This document shows, one piece after another, positions 1-10,825 of a stretch of DNA of 64,000 bases. The notes under the pieces are model-generated. The model was not told the DNA's origin. It saw only the letters and a program-made list of their open reading frames with translations, and made no database searches. The stretch is taken from NCBI GenBank assembly GCA_021781575.1, contig JAJXWP010000003.1, positions 124,001 to 188,000 of the forward strand, given 5' to 3'. Made by a program: the position numbers and the translations under genes. The stretch comes from Pseudomonadota bacterium (GTDB lineage: Bacteria > Pseudomonadota > Alphaproteobacteria > Rhodospirillales > Magnetospirillaceae). Position 1 is the stretch's first letter. The number at the start of each line of letters is the position of its first letter.

Positions 1-1497
1 CGGATCGTCACTGTCGCCTTCCACCCCGCAATTCCATGAGAAGTTGGCGTCGGTTCCATCCTGATTGTTCTCCAAGTTGGCCTCGTTGTGCTTGTGTCCA
101 TAGGACACCAGGTCGCGCAAGGTGAAGCCATCATGGGCGGTGAGGAAGTTGATGCTCGCCCAGGGGCGGCGGCCGCCCCAGCCGAACAGGTCGGATGAGC
201 CGGTGACTCGGGAGGCCAAGTCGCCGATCAGCCCCCCTTCGCCACGCCAGAACCGTCGGACGGTATCACGGTACCGCCCATTCCACTCCGACCAGCCGGG
301 TGGGAAGCCACCAAGGCGATAGCCGTCGCCGCCGAGGTCCCACGGCTCGGCGACCAGCTTGACCCGCGACAGCACGGGGTCTTGCCGCACCGCGTCGAAG
401 AAGCCCGATCCGCCGTCGAAGCCGCTCTTCTCGCGCGCCAGGCTTGCCGCAAGGTCGAAGCGGAAGCCGTCGACATGCATCTCCTCGACCCAGTAGCGCA
501 ACGAATCGGTGACCAGCTGCAGGACCCGGGGGTGCCGGAGGTTGAGGGTATTGCCGCAGCCCGAGAAGTTCTCATAGAAACGCTCCTCGCCGGGAACCAG
601 GCGGTAATAGGAGAGATTGTCGATGCCCTTCAGCGACAGCGTCGGGCCAAGCTGATTGCCTTCGGCGGTGTGATTGTAGACGACGTCGAGCAGCACCTCG
701 ATGCCGGCTTCGTGCAGGCGCTCGGCCATGGTTCGGAAATCGCCTAATGCCGACTGCCGGTAATAGCCCGGATCGGGGGCCAGGAAGGCGATGGGATTAT
801 AGCCCCAGTAGTTGCGCAAGCCCTGATCAATCAGGTCGCGCTCGTCCAGCTTGGCATGCACCGGCAGCAATTCCAGCGCGGTGACTCCCAGCTTGACCAG
901 ATGGTCGATGATCGCTGGCTGGGCCAGGCCCAGAAAGGTGCCGCGCAATTCAGCGGGGACCAGGGGATGGCGCATGGTCATGCCGCGCGGGTGAGCCTCG
1001 TAGATGACCGTGCGCGACCAAGGAACGACGGGCCGTCGATCCCCCGCCCAAATGAAGGCCGGATCGACCACTCGGCATTTGGGCATGGCCCTGGCGTTGT
1101 CGCGCCGGTCGAACGACAGGTCGGACTTCGCATGCCCCATGTGAAAGCCAAAATGGCTGTCGGTCCATTTGAACGGCCCCACCAGTTCCTTGACATAGGG
1201 ATCGAGCAGCAGCTTGTGGGCATTGAACCGGTGGCCGGCCGCCGGCTCGTAGGGACCGTGGACCCGATATCCGTAGAGTTGCCCGGGCCGGCAGTCGGGC
1301 AGATAGCCGTGCCATACCTCGTCGGTATATTCGGGAAGGGCGATGCGTTCGGTCTCCCGCTGTCCGTTACGATCGAAAAGACATAGTTCAACCTTCTCGG
1401 CATGGGCGGAGAACAAGGCAAAATTGACGCCCTTGCCGTCCCAGGTGGCGCCCAGGGGATAAGGGCTTCCCGGCCAAACACGTCGCCGTACGGCCAT
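1..1497 (-). CDS. glgX: Glycogen debranching enzyme GlgX, 3' part cut by window edge
   Basis: Isoamylase-type GH13 enzyme that hydrolyses alpha-1,6 branches of glycogen in the cytoplasm. 499 codons are in the window; the family is usually about 700 residues, so roughly the last third lies outside. An N-terminal CBM48-like region is followed by the barrel: DVVYNHT near residue 271 (region I) and GFRFDLAA with the presumed nucleophile Asp348. The stretch VAEPWDLGG carries the general acid Glu. The segment CGNTLN and an Asn/Asp-rich segment near the cut end are typical of GlgX. The ATG at 1497 is preceded two codons upstream by an in-frame stop, so the start is well fixed, although the ribosome site is weak. 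It lies last in the glgE-treS-glgB-glgX order, 173 bases after glgB. Confidence 0.93.
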   Translation of the reverse strand, partial: MAVRRRVWPGSPYPLGATWDGKGVNFALFSAHAEKVELCLFDRNGQRETERIALPEYTDEVWHGYLPDCRPGQLYGYRVHGPYEPAAGHRFNAHKLLLDPYVKELVGPFKWTDSHFGFHMGHAKSDLSFDRRDNARAMPKCRVVDPAFIWAGDRRPVVPWSRTVIYEAHPRGMTMRHPLVPAELRGTFLGLAQPAIIDHLVKLGVTALELLPVHAKLDERDLIDQGLRNYWGYNPIAFLAPDPGYYRQSALGDFRTMAERLHEAGIEVLLDVVYNHTAEGNQLGPTLSLKGIDNLSYYRLVPGEERFYENFSGCGNTLNLRHPRVLQLVTDSLRYWVEEMHVDGFRFDLAASLAREKSGFDGGSGFFDAVRQDPVLSRVKLVAEPWDLGGDGYRLGGFPPGWSEWNGRYRDTVRRFWRGEGGLIGDLASRVTGSSDLFGWGGRRPWASINFLTAHDGFTLRDLVSYGHKHNEANLENNQDGTDANFSWNCGVEGDSDDP

Positions 1498-1539
1498 GGC
1501 TCAGGGCACCGATTCGCTCAGCAGTCGCATTTCCCCAAT

Positions 1540-1600
1540 CGTTCCGGCGCAAGCCGGAATCCATCCCGCTGTCCGAACCCCCGCTTGCGCGGGGACGGCA
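1540..1600. repeat. Paired-hairpin intergenic repeat (REP-like)
   Basis: Two short hairpins sit side by side between glgB and glgX. One is TTCCGGC-GCAA-GCCGGAA (1542-1559); the other is CCCCGC-TTGC-GCGGGG (1579-1594). This twin-hairpin design, with the wording 'CCGGAATCCA', resembles small dispersed palindromic repeats of proteobacterial genomes. An A-rich run follows on the plus strand (a T run on the minus strand, before the hairpins), so it is not a standard terminator for the operon. Only one copy is in this window. Confidence 0.6.
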
Positions 1601-1670
1601 ACAAAAAAAATCCGCTCGCCTGCATCTCAGAAACATTACCATGCCCGGTGTCCCCGTGCGAGGGCCCCGG

Positions 1671-3890
1671 TCAACGCCGCTCAGGCTGGAGATAAAGCGC
1701 CGCCAGCGGCGGCAGGCGCAGCGACAGTGAGAACGGATGACCATGCCAGGGCACGGGTTCCGCCGGCGCTCCGCCGCCGAGGCCCAGGTCGCTACCGCCA
1801 TAATAGGTCGAATCCGTATTGAGCAGTTCCCGGTACCATCCCCTCGCCGGCACGCCCAGGCGGTAGCCTTCGCGCACCACCGGAGTGAAATTGGCCACCA
1901 CGACGACGACATCCTCTGGGTCGGCACCCCTGCGCAACCACGAAATCACCGAATTGTCCCGATCGTTGCAATCGATCCAGGAGAATCCGTGCGCGTCGCA
2001 GTCCTGCTGATGCAGCGCCGGCAGATCACGATAAAGGCGATTGAGGTCGCGCAGGCATTGCTGCACGCCAAGGTGCATCGGGTCGGCCAGGAGATGCCAT
2101 TCCAGGCTGCCCTCCGCATTCCATTCGCTTTCCTGGGCGAACTCCGCGCCCATGAACAACAGCTTCTTGCCAGGCTGGGCGAACATGAAGGCATAGTAGG
2201 CCCGCAGATTGGCGAAGCGCTGCCAGCGGTCTCCCGGCATCCGGCCGAAGATCGAGCGCTTGCCGTGCACCACTTCGTCATGGCTCAGCGGCAGAACGAA
2301 ATTCTCGTGAAACGCATAGAGGAGGCCGAAGGTCAGGTCATCGTGATGGTAGCGCCGGTGAATGGAATCTTTGCTCATATAGCGCAAGGTATCGTGCATC
2401 CACCCCATGTTCCATTTGTAGCCAAAGCCGAGCCCGCCCAGATGGACCGGCCGCGAGACCATCGGCCAAGCGGTGGATTCTTCGGCTACGGTGACCGCCC
2501 CGGGATGCTCGCCATAGACCAGCTGGTTCATCCGGCGCAGGAATTCGATGGCTTCCAGGTTCTCGTTGCCGCCGTAGCGGTTGGGGATCCACTCGCCCGG
2601 CTGGCGAGAGTAGTCGAGATAGAGCATGGAGGCGACGGCATCCACCCTGAGCCCGTCCACATGGTATTCGTCAAGCCAGAACAGGGCATTGGAATAGAGG
2701 TAGTTGACCACCTCGTTGCGCCCGTAGTTGAAAATGGCGGTGTTCCAGTCCTTGTGCAGGCCCTGCCGCGGATCGGCATGTTCGTAAAGATGAGTGCCGT
2801 CGAAGCGGAAGAGCCCGTGGGCATCGGTCGGGAAATGCCCGGCCACCCAGTCGATGATGACACCGATACCCTGTTCATGCAGGCGCGAGACGAACCAGCG
2901 GAAATCATCGGGCGAGCCGAAGCGGCTGGTCGGCGCGTAGAGACCAATGGGCTGGTAACCCCATGAGCCGCTGAACGGATGCTCGTGGATGGGCAGCAGT
3001 TCCACATGGGTGAAGCCCATGTCCCTGACATAGGCGCCCAACTGGTCGGCCAGCTCCCGATAGGTCAGCGGGCGGTTTTCCTCTTCCGGCACGCGTCGCC
3101 AGGATCCCAGATGCACTTCGTAAATGCTGACCGGCGCATCACGGGCGACAGCCGCCTGGCGGCGTTCCATCCAGGCGCCATCGGTCCAGGCGAAAGCCTG
3201 CAGGTCGTATACCACCGAGGCCGTTTTCGGTGGAATCTCGGCGGCGAAACCGAAAGGATCCGCCTTGGCCGGCAGCAGATTGCCGTCGCCCGCCAGAATC
3301 TCGTACTTGTACAAGCTGCCGGGCTTGAGGCCGGGCAGGAAAATCTCCCACACCCCGACGCCTGGGTGCAGCCGCATCGGGTGGACCCGACCGTCCCACC
3401 CGTTGAAATCCCCGATTACCGAGACCCGCCGGGCGTTGGGCGCCCAGACGGCGAATGCGACGCCAGCCACCCCTTCCACCATCGCCATATGGGCGCCCAG
3501 GCGGCGATACACGTGCAAATGAGTGCCTTCGCCGAACAAATGCAGGTCCAGTTCGCCAAAAGTCGACGGGAAGCGGTAGGGGTCCTCGATTTCCGCGACG
3601 CGCCCGTCACCCTGCTCCACCACCAGCCGGTAGGGAAACCGCGCCGGCCGTTCGACCCGACCGGCGAACAAGCCTTCCGGACGCTGCCGTGGCAAGGAGG
3701 CGACTGTCTCACCGGTGGCGGCGTCGACCACACTGACCGCCGCAGCCGTGGGCAGCATGCAGCGCACCGCAAGCCCCCCCTCTTCCTCGTGCATACCAAG
3801 GAATCCAAAGGGATCACGATGCTCGGCGCTGACCACCGCGTCCATGCCGCGTTCGACCGGCGACTTGGGATCCCTAATGCTCGCGGCCAA
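1671..3890 (-). CDS. glgB: 1,4-alpha-glucan branching enzyme GlgB
   Basis: Transfers alpha-1,4 glucan segments to make alpha-1,6 branches; it works on the linear product of GlgE. 739 residues, normal for long-form GlgB. N-terminal GlgB domain about 1-120, CBM48 about 130-225 ([18 protein letters not shown]), GH13 barrel about 260-620. [10 protein letters not shown] gives nucleophile Asp417, VAEESTAWP gives Glu470, and [10 protein letters not shown] holds the transition-state Asp. The start is a TTG at 3890 with a very good ribosome site (AGGAGGG, five bases upstream). It overlaps the end of treS-mak by 17 bases, which suggests translational coupling. An internal ATG at 3845 is the alternative start. 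Confidence 0.95.
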   Translation of the reverse strand: MAASIRDPKSPVERGMDAVVSAEHRDPFGFLGMHEEEGGLAVRCMLPTAAAVSVVDAATGETVASLPRQRPEGLFAGRVERPARFPYRLVVEQGDGRVAEIEDPYRFPSTFGELDLHLFGEGTHLHVYRRLGAHMAMVEGVAGVAFAVWAPNARRVSVIGDFNGWDGRVHPMRLHPGVGVWEIFLPGLKPGSLYKYEILAGDGNLLPAKADPFGFAAEIPPKTASVVYDLQAFAWTDGAWMERRQAAVARDAPVSIYEVHLGSWRRVPEEENRPLTYRELADQLGAYVRDMGFTHVELLPIHEHPFSGSWGYQPIGLYAPTSRFGSPDDFRWFVSRLHEQGIGVIIDWVAGHFPTDAHGLFRFDGTHLYEHADPRQGLHKDWNTAIFNYGRNEVVNYLYSNALFWLDEYHVDGLRVDAVASMLYLDYSRQPGEWIPNRYGGNENLEAIEFLRRMNQLVYGEHPGAVTVAEESTAWPMVSRPVHLGGLGFGYKWNMGWMHDTLRYMSKDSIHRRYHHDDLTFGLLYAFHENFVLPLSHDEVVHGKRSIFGRMPGDRWQRFANLRAYYAFMFAQPGKKLLFMGAEFAQESEWNAEGSLEWHLLADPMHLGVQQCLRDLNRLYRDLPALHQQDCDAHGFSWIDCNDRDNSVISWLRRGADPEDVVVVVANFTPVVREGYRLGVPARGWYRELLNTDSTYYGGSDLGLGGGAPAEPVPWHGHPFSLSLRLPPLAALYLQPERR

Positions 3891-6800
3891 CGTCGCCCTC
3901 CTCGATCTCCAGCAACCTTAATATGCCGCGTACTGGAACGGCGCGCCAAGCTGGCCGGTTCGCCACCTCGTAACATATCTCGTAGCAGGCCTTCTCCAGT
4001 AAGAACAGCCTGAGTACGCCGCGGAACAGCAAGGGATCGGTCGGCAGTGTGGGCAGACCTTCGGTGGTCAGGATGTAAGAGCCGACAAAATGTCGTCGGG
4101 CCCGACGGATCCACACCGCGGCCAGCGGCTCCAGCATGTCGCGCGTGCCGGGCCTGGCCGCGTCCATGCGAGCGAGCACGGATGAAGCGGCGTAGTCGAA
4201 CGACCGCAGCATGCCGGCGACATCGCGCAGGGGGCTGTCCTTGGCCCGGCGCGCGGTCAGCGGGCGAGCCGGCTCTCCTTCGAAATCGATGATGGACAGG
4301 TCATTCTTGACGACCAGCACCTGGCCCAGATGGTAATCCCCGTGAATTCGGCATTTGGCCCCCTGCATGGGCTCCGGCACCAGCTCATCGATTTGCCGGC
4401 GCAGCCGTTCGGCATGGGCGAGCACCCGTTCCGCCTCGGGAAAATCACCGGCCACCCCCTGCAGGGCCGCCAGGGCGGCACCCGCCTGTTCGGTGGCCCG
4501 TCGACGCCACTGCTCGATGTCGAGCGGCGCGATCGGTTCGGGATCGAAGTCCGGGTCGCCGGTGACATGGCTCAGCGCACGGTGCAACTCGCCGGTGCGG
4601 CTGCCCAGAATCTCGATGAAATTCGACAGTTCGGGATCACCGGCCATCAAGCGGTCCCGCCCCTCCTGTGGCGACAGCGGACTCAACTCGTCGAGAAACC
4701 GTTCGAGCTGACGCGTCGCCCAGGACCAGGCGTCGCCCTGGTTGGGCACCTGCGCATGGGCCGTCACCAAGGCCATGGCTTGACCACCCGGCTCGACCAT
4801 GGTGACACCACCCAGTAGCGCCGGCGCGAATGGGAACGCCGCCACCTCGGTCAGATAGCGGCCCATCTCCACTTCAACGCTCAACCCGGGTTCCGGCCGG
4901 CGGATCAGCTTCAGGATCGCCGCTTCACCGACGATAATCGAGCTGTTCGACTGTTCGGCGCTGATGCGGCGCACGGACGGCGCCTCGGGCGCCAGCAGCA
5001 GCGATTCCGCCGCCTTCGTGTGAAAACAGGCGATCTGGCCGTCGGAGGCCGCAAACCGTCGGGAGTCGCGGATACTCGCCAGCAGGGCCAGAGGGAACCC
5101 TTCGTCGGCCGCCGCATCGTACAGCGCGCCGATCCTCGGTCCCGAGCGCAGGCGGGCAAGCACGGCCGGATTGCCGGCCGCCGCCATTTCCTCGCCAGCC
5201 TGCCCCCAGGCGGCGGCCAGGGGCAGCGAATAGTGCCGCACCGCGCCGTCGGCACGGCGCACCGCCACCAGGGTGAACAGCCAGATTCCGTTGCGCCCAT
5301 CGGAAAGATCCGCCCAGCGGACGACCTCGACCCCGGCGATCCCTTGCCCCTTGTCACCGTACCAGCGCTGGCCTGACAAAAAGCGCGGCAGAATGTCGTT
5401 TTCCAGCGAATGGCGGCAGCTCCCGTGCAAGATGCCGACAAGCCCGTCGCGCACCACCAGGGTATGGAGTTCGGGCGGCGGCGCCGGCACTTCCAGGTGC
5501 CAATCCGGCGCCTCGGTTTCACGGGCCAGCAACAGCCAATAGAAGGTATAAGGCGGCAAGGTCAGGAAATAGGGCAGATCGCCGATGGGCGGCAGGACGC
5601 TCTGCCCCATCAGCTCGACGGGAACCCGCCCTTTGAATTCGGCCAACTGCAGTTCGACGCCCTGGACGGAATGGGCCAGGTTGACGACGCAGAGAATGCT
5701 TTCGCCCTCATATTCGCGTAGATAGGCGAGAATTCGCCGGTTGGCCGGATAAAGGAAGCGTAGCGAGCCGCGCCCGAAAGTACTGCGGCTGCGCCTTACC
5801 TGGATCAGCCGACGCATCCAGTTGAGCAGCGAAGACGGGCTGCGCGCCTGGGCCTCGACATTGAGCGACCGGTAGCCGTAGCCGGGATCCATGATGGCCG
5901 GCAGGTACAGAGAAGACGGATCGGCCCGCGAGAAGCCGCCGTTGCGGTCTTCCGACCACTGCATCGGAGTCCGTACGCCGTTGCGGTCGCCGAGGAAGAT
6001 GTTGTCGCCCATCCCCAACTCGTCCCCGTAATAGATGATCGGCGTACCCGGCATGCTCATCAGCAGGCTGTTCATCAACTCGATCTTGCGCCGATCGTTG
6101 TCCATCAGCGGAGCCAGCCGGCGGCGGATGCCCACATTGAGGCGCGCGCGCAGGTCCTTGGCGTAGGTATCCCACAAATAGTCCCGCTCCCGGTCGGTGA
6201 CCATTTCGAGGGTCAGCTCGTCATGATTGCGCAGGAACACCGCCCATTGGCAATTGGGAGGGATTTCCGGCGTCTGACGCATGATGTCGGTGATGGGATG
6301 CCTGTCTTCGCGGGCGATCGCCATGAACATGCGCGGCATCAGCGGAAAATGGAAGGCCATGTGGCATTCATCGCCCTGACCGAAATAGGGTAGGACGTCC
6401 TCCGGCCACTGGTTGGCTTCGGCCAGGAAGACCCGCCCGGGATGGCTGTCGTCCATGGCCCGGCGCAGATGCCTCAGTACGGCATGCGTCTCGGGCAGGT
6501 TCTCATTGTTGGTGCCTTCCCGTTCGCACAAATATGGCACGGCGTCGAGCCGCATGCCGTCGACCCCGATGTCGAGCCAGAACCGCATAACCGCGATGAC
6601 TTCGCGCACCACCCGCGGATTGTCGAAATTGAGGTCGGGCTGGTGCGAGAAAAAACGGTGCCAGTAATAGGCCGCCGCCCGGTCGTCCCATTGCCAGTTG
6701 GACTTCTCCGTGTCGGTGAAGATGATCCGGGTGCCCTCGTAGCGTTCGTAGGTGGTGCTCCACACATAGTAGCGCCGCGCCGCGGACATGGCCGGTGCCT

Positions 6801-7155
6801 GCCGGGCCCGCTGGAACCAGGGGTGCTGGTCCGACGTATGGTTGATCACCAGTTCGGTCAGCACCTTCAGCCCCTGCGCATGGGCTTCGCGGACGAAAGC
6901 CCGAAAGTCCCGCAAGGTCCCGTAGCTGGGATGAACATTGCGATAATCGGCGATGTCGTAGCCGTCATCCTTCAACGGCGAGGGGTAGAAGGGCAGCAGC
7001 CAAATCGTCCCGACCCCCAGGCGCCGGATGTAATCGAGGCGCTCAGTCAGTCCTCGGAAGTCGCCGATGCCGTCATTATTGGCATCGAAGAACGACTTGA
7101 CGTGCAGCTGATAGATCACGGTGTCCTTGAACCAATAGGGGTCACGGGCAGGCAT
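3874..7155 (-). CDS. treS: Trehalose synthase-maltokinase fusion (TreS-Mak)
   Basis: Bifunctional protein of 1093 residues. Residues 1 to about 545 are trehalose synthase (GH13), which interconverts trehalose and maltose: [18 protein letters not shown] (nucleophile Asp204), [10 protein letters not shown] (Glu246) and [10 protein letters not shown] (Asp312). Residues about 555-1090 are maltokinase, an APH-fold kinase that makes maltose-1-phosphate with [11 protein letters not shown] near the start of the domain, HGDYHLGQ at 938 and IIDFEGEP at 956-963. Fusing the two enzymes channels trehalose into the GlgE pathway; this fusion is known in many bacteria. It is 67 bases downstream of glgE. No trehalose-making genes (otsAB, treYZ) are in the window, so trehalose must come from elsewhere or from outside the cell. 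Confidence 0.95.
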   Translation of the reverse strand: MPARDPYWFKDTVIYQLHVKSFFDANNDGIGDFRGLTERLDYIRRLGVGTIWLLPFYPSPLKDDGYDIADYRNVHPSYGTLRDFRAFVREAHAQGLKVLTELVINHTSDQHPWFQRARQAPAMSAARRYYVWSTTYERYEGTRIIFTDTEKSNWQWDDRAAAYYWHRFFSHQPDLNFDNPRVVREVIAVMRFWLDIGVDGMRLDAVPYLCEREGTNNENLPETHAVLRHLRRAMDDSHPGRVFLAEANQWPEDVLPYFGQGDECHMAFHFPLMPRMFMAIAREDRHPITDIMRQTPEIPPNCQWAVFLRNHDELTLEMVTDRERDYLWDTYAKDLRARLNVGIRRRLAPLMDNDRRKIELMNSLLMSMPGTPIIYYGDELGMGDNIFLGDRNGVRTPMQWSEDRNGGFSRADPSSLYLPAIMDPGYGYRSLNVEAQARSPSSLLNWMRRLIQVRRSRSTFGRGSLRFLYPANRRILAYLREYEGESILCVVNLAHSVQGVELQLAEFKGRVPVELMGQSVLPPIGDLPYFLTLPPYTFYWLLLARETEAPDWHLEVPAPPPELHTLVVRDGLVGILHGSCRHSLENDILPRFLSGQRWYGDKGQGIAGVEVVRWADLSDGRNGIWLFTLVAVRRADGAVRHYSLPLAAAWGQAGEEMAAAGNPAVLARLRSGPRIGALYDAAADEGFPLALLASIRDSRRFAASDGQIACFHTKAAESLLLAPEAPSVRRISAEQSNSSIIVGEAAILKLIRRPEPGLSVEVEMGRYLTEVAAFPFAPALLGGVTMVEPGGQAMALVTAHAQVPNQGDAWSWATRQLERFLDELSPLSPQEGRDRLMAGDPELSNFIEILGSRTGELHRALSHVTGDPDFDPEPIAPLDIEQWRRRATEQAGAALAALQGVAGDFPEAERVLAHAERLRRQIDELVPEPMQGAKCRIHGDYHLGQVLVVKNDLSIIDFEGEPARPLTARRAKDSPLRDVAGMLRSFDYAASSVLARMDAARPGTRDMLEPLAAVWIRRARRHFVGSYILTTEGLPTLPTDPLLFRGVLRLFLLEKACYEICYEVANRPAWRAVPVRGILRLLEIEEGDVGREH

Positions 7156-7222
7156 CGCGATTATTCATCCCAAGCGTCGTTGTCATCCCGAGCACCGGTG
7201 CTTCGTCGTCAGCGGGTCGTTT

Positions 7223-10200
7223 TCACAGGCATGGCTCACGCCAGCTTACCGAGCGCCACACCGTGATTCTGAAAATGGCGGCCGGGTTGACCTGAGGGTC
7301 GAGATGTAGGCGATGCGCTGAGCCACGCCACAAATGGTGTCCCCCGCCCAGCAAATCCTCCACTTCGAAGGTTTCTCCTTCCGGTACCCCCATATTCTCG
7401 AGCGGGAAATGGACAACGGCCTCGTGCGCATCGAACGGATCGAGGTTGACGGCGACGAACACCATATTTGAGCGATCCAACGTCGTCTTGCCATAGAACA
7501 GTACACTGTCGTCATCGGCCTGGTGGAACGTCAGGTTCTCGAATTCATGCAGAGCCGGATTGGCCCGCCGGATCGCGTTCAACCGGGCAATTTCAGCCTT
7601 GATATGGCCGGGGCGGTTCCAGTCCCACGCCTTGTATTGGTACTTCTCCGAATGCAGGTATTCCTCGGTCCCCGGAACGGCCGCCGCTTCGCACAGCTCG
7701 AAGCCGTTGTACATGCCCCAGAGCGACGAAAGCGTGGCAGCCAGGACCAGTCGAATGCGAAATGCGGGGCGCCCTCCGGTCTGCAGATAGGCGGTCAGAA
7801 TGTCGGGCGTGTTGGTGAAGAAATGCGGCCGGAAATATTCCCGCATTTCACTCCGCGTCAGTTCGTTAAGATAGGTGGTCAATTCGTCCTTGAAATTGCG
7901 CCAGGCGAAATAGGTATAGCTTTGGCTGAATCCGACCTTGGCCAGCATCCGCATCATCTTCGGCCTGGTAAAGGCCTCTGCCAGAAACAGCACCTCGGGG
8001 TGGAGGAACTGGACGCGGGTGATCAGCCACTCCCAGAACGGCACCGGCTTGGTATGGGGATTGTCAACGCGGAAGATGGTCACGCCCTGGCCGATCCAGA
8101 ACAGCACCACCTCGAGGACTTCGTCCCACAGGACGGGCGCCGCGGCATTCCAGAAATCGACATTGACAATGTCCTGGTATTTCTTCGGCGGGTTCTCGGC
8201 ATAACGGATGCTGCCATCGGGGCGGAAACGGAACCATTCGGGGTGTTCGGTCACCCACGGATGGTCGGGAGCGCACTGGATGGCCAGATCCAACGCCACC
8301 TCCATGTTGAGCCGGCGGGCTTCGGCGACGAAGGCGCGAAAATCCTCCAGCGTGCCGAGGTCCGGATGGATCGCCCGGTGCCCACCCTCGGCGGCGCCGA
8401 TGGCGTAGGGGCTTCCCGGGTCGCCGGGACCGGCCTGGAGGCTGTTGTCGGCGCCTTTGCGGTGGATCCGGCCGATGGGATGGATCGGCACCAGATAGAC
8501 CACGTCGAAGCCCATGGCGGCGACATCCGGCAGACGCGCCATGCAGTCGGCGAAGGTGGCGCTCGCGGTCGGGTCCTGCCCCTGAGAGCGGGGAAACATC
8601 TCGTACCACGCGGCGAAACGCGCTCCCACCCGGTCCGCCACCACCTCGAACTCGCGGTCGCAACGCACGGCGCGGCTGCGGTCCGGACTCAGCGCCATCA
8701 ATTGCCGGACCATCGAGGATAGGAGCAGCCCGGCCCGCTCGTCGTCATCCACGGCCTTGTCAAGGTCGGCCAGGGCCCGTTCGAGACGGGTGCGGTCCGG
8801 TGGATCGGCGCGGTCCAATGCGGCTTCCACGAGTTGCCGCCCTTCGCTCAGTTCGACGCCGATGTTCTGGCCGGCCTGCCGCTTCTTGAGGACGGCGTCG
8901 CGCCAGGATTCGAAGGAGTCGATCCAGGCTTCGACGGTGAATAGCCAGCGGCAATTGCGGGTCAGCAGGAAGCGGCCGGACCAGCGGTCGTTGTCGCGGG
9001 CCGTCAACACCGCCTCGTCCCAGCGAGCGGCATCCTTCTGCTTGAACAGGATCCGCGCCGCCAGGCGATCGTGCCCATCGGTGAAGACGTCAGCCTGCAC
9101 CTCCACCATGTCTCCCACTTCCCGCTTCACCGGGAAGCGCCCGTCGTCGATACGAGGCCGGACGTCCTCGATGACAATTGGCCGGCTGGCGGTCTGCGGA
9201 AGCTGACGCGGAATGGTGATGCTGCCCCGGGCGGCGCGCCGGCTCCGGTGCCACAACCGGCTCTCGAGCGGCGCCAGGGTGACGCGCTCCGGTACGCCGC
9301 CCCGGGAGGTGGTTCCGGGGGTGACGTCCTCGCCCAATTCCCCGAAGGAGGACAGGTCAACCGTCCGCTCGCCACGCTGATCAAGGTTCATCACCAGGAC
9401 GACCGCATCCTCTTCGGCCCGATCGTGGCGGCGCAACCCAAGCGTCGGCGCATCCGGCGGGGTCAGGCGCTCCAGCCGCCCTTCCTCGTTGAGTGCCGGC
9501 AGAGAAGCCTTGAGGCCGTTCAGCCGAGCAACGCAGGCGGACAGATCAAATCGCGGGTGCTCCCAATCGGCAGGCCGAGTGGTCACCACGTCCAGCCGGC
9601 GGGAAAATCCAAACTCGTAGCCCAGCGGCATCATCCATCCAGCCGAGGCAAATATCGAAAATATCAGCCGTCGCCGATAGTGCGCCTCGACCTCGGCGTC
9701 GGCCGGCAGTTCGGTGGCCAGACGGGGCGTGTCGTGGCTTTCGGGGAAGGCGATGGACGGGGCGATACGGCGGAACCGCTCGTATTGCTCGAAGTACCAA
9801 TCGGAGCGGAAATCCCACCACTTGGCGCTGTTGAACAGAAGATCGAAGCCGGCTCGCCCCACCTCGACCGCCTGATCAGGGGTGCATCCCAGGGTCTCGG
9901 CGGCAAACACGGTGCGCGGCCAATGCCGTTTCACCCCACCGACGATCCCTTCCCACACCATCGAGGGAACTTGATAAGCGGCGTCGCAGCGGAACCCGGC
10001 AAACCCCAGTTCGGCATAGTGGTCGGCGACGCCTTGGAAGAAGGCCACGATGTCGGGAAGGGTCGACGGATTGCCGAAATCCATTTCGGCCAGGTCGCCC
10101 CATTCGACGAATCCCTGCGGAGCGGCCGGATCGACGGCCCGCGGTGACCGCAGCGAGCCGTCCGGGTTGCGGGCGAACCACCTGGGGTGGCTTGCGGCGA

Positions 10201-10510
10201 GGCGACTGTCCTTGGACGTATGGTTGACCACCAGGTCCATCATCACGTTGAGGCCGTTCGCCGCCGCCGCGTCGATGAAGCCCCGCAGCAGGTCGTCGAC
10301 GGGCCGCCGGCTGGCCCCGCGGAATAGCGGATGGAGTTCGTAATAATCCTTGACGGCGTACAGACTCCCGGAAAACCCTGGGTAGTGAAACGGGTTGACG
10401 AAGATCCAGTCAAATCCCATGGCGGCAATGCGGCCGAGATGGCCCGACCATGCCTCGACATCGCCGACCAGTAAGGGAAACAGATTGTAGATGCGCGGGC
10501 CCGCCTGCAC
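7223..10510 (-). CDS. glgE: GH13 domain fused to maltose-1-phosphate maltosyltransferase GlgE
   Basis: 1095 residues with two complete GH13 units. Residues about 445-1095 are GlgE, which extends alpha-1,4 glucan with maltosyl units from maltose-1-phosphate: the typical opening IEDVRPRIDDGRFPVKREVG, then FRVDNPHTKP (nucleophile Asp816), FLAEAFTRPK (Glu845) and FTNTPDI (Asp903). Canonical GlgE is about 660-700 residues. The extra N-terminal unit (1-430) begins directly at a barrel strand and keeps its own motifs: MDLVVNHTS, AGFRCDAAY (Asp176), FAAETLG (Glu205) and ESHDTPRL (Asp260). It is therefore probably an active alpha-glucan enzyme of unknown specificity. The GTG at 10510 follows GGAGAGG at good spacing. 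It is first in the operon. Confidence 0.93.
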   Translation of the reverse strand: MQAGPRIYNLFPLLVGDVEAWSGHLGRIAAMGFDWIFVNPFHYPGFSGSLYAVKDYYELHPLFRGASRRPVDDLLRGFIDAAAANGLNVMMDLVVNHTSKDSRLAASHPRWFARNPDGSLRSPRAVDPAAPQGFVEWGDLAEMDFGNPSTLPDIVAFFQGVADHYAELGFAGFRCDAAYQVPSMVWEGIVGGVKRHWPRTVFAAETLGCTPDQAVEVGRAGFDLLFNSAKWWDFRSDWYFEQYERFRRIAPSIAFPESHDTPRLATELPADAEVEAHYRRRLIFSIFASAGWMMPLGYEFGFSRRLDVVTTRPADWEHPRFDLSACVARLNGLKASLPALNEEGRLERLTPPDAPTLGLRRHDRAEEDAVVLVMNLDQRGERTVDLSSFGELGEDVTPGTTSRGGVPERVTLAPLESRLWHRSRRAARGSITIPRQLPQTASRPIVIEDVRPRIDDGRFPVKREVGDMVEVQADVFTDGHDRLAARILFKQKDAARWDEAVLTARDNDRWSGRFLLTRNCRWLFTVEAWIDSFESWRDAVLKKRQAGQNIGVELSEGRQLVEAALDRADPPDRTRLERALADLDKAVDDDERAGLLLSSMVRQLMALSPDRSRAVRCDREFEVVADRVGARFAAWYEMFPRSQGQDPTASATFADCMARLPDVAAMGFDVVYLVPIHPIGRIHRKGADNSLQAGPGDPGSPYAIGAAEGGHRAIHPDLGTLEDFRAFVAEARRLNMEVALDLAIQCAPDHPWVTEHPEWFRFRPDGSIRYAENPPKKYQDIVNVDFWNAAAPVLWDEVLEVVLFWIGQGVTIFRVDNPHTKPVPFWEWLITRVQFLHPEVLFLAEAFTRPKMMRMLAKVGFSQSYTYFAWRNFKDELTTYLNELTRSEMREYFRPHFFTNTPDILTAYLQTGGRPAFRIRLVLAATLSSLWGMYNGFELCEAAAVPGTEEYLHSEKYQYKAWDWNRPGHIKAEIARLNAIRRANPALHEFENLTFHQADDDSVLFYGKTTLDRSNMVFVAVNLDPFDAHEAVVHFPLENMGVPEGETFEVEDLLGGGHHLWRGSAHRLHLDPQVNPAAIFRITVWRSVSWREPCL

Positions 10511-10825
10511 CCGATCCTCTCCGCTTGAGGGGCTGGGGGATGAACAGGCAGGCCGCTTTCATGTTCCTTTCCGCACCGAACGATCGGTCTCTTTCAATCT
10601 CTAGGAGGCTGTCTCCGTATTCCCTATGGCCTGCGTCGCCGCCGGAAAGCCAAGGGCTAAGCAGCCTTAGCGCTTGACCATTGACGCTGGCCCACCTTCC
10701 ACCGCAAACTACAGGTTTGGTGTGGCCTCCGGGGCAAAGGATGGTCGCGCCCCGGCCGGCCCGGTGGTGTTCCTGCCACCGCCGGTTCGGAGTTTCATCG
10801 CCGCGGCAATGTTTAAGGAGTTCGC
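10511..10825. other. Intergenic region between divergent glgE and a small membrane protein gene
   Basis: 315 bases without a supported gene. It must hold the promoter of the glgE operon (minus) and of the small gene at 10826 (plus). I found no convincing -35/-10 pair on either strand. A short palindrome CCGAACGATCGG lies near 10578. Nothing else stands out. Confidence 0.6.
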
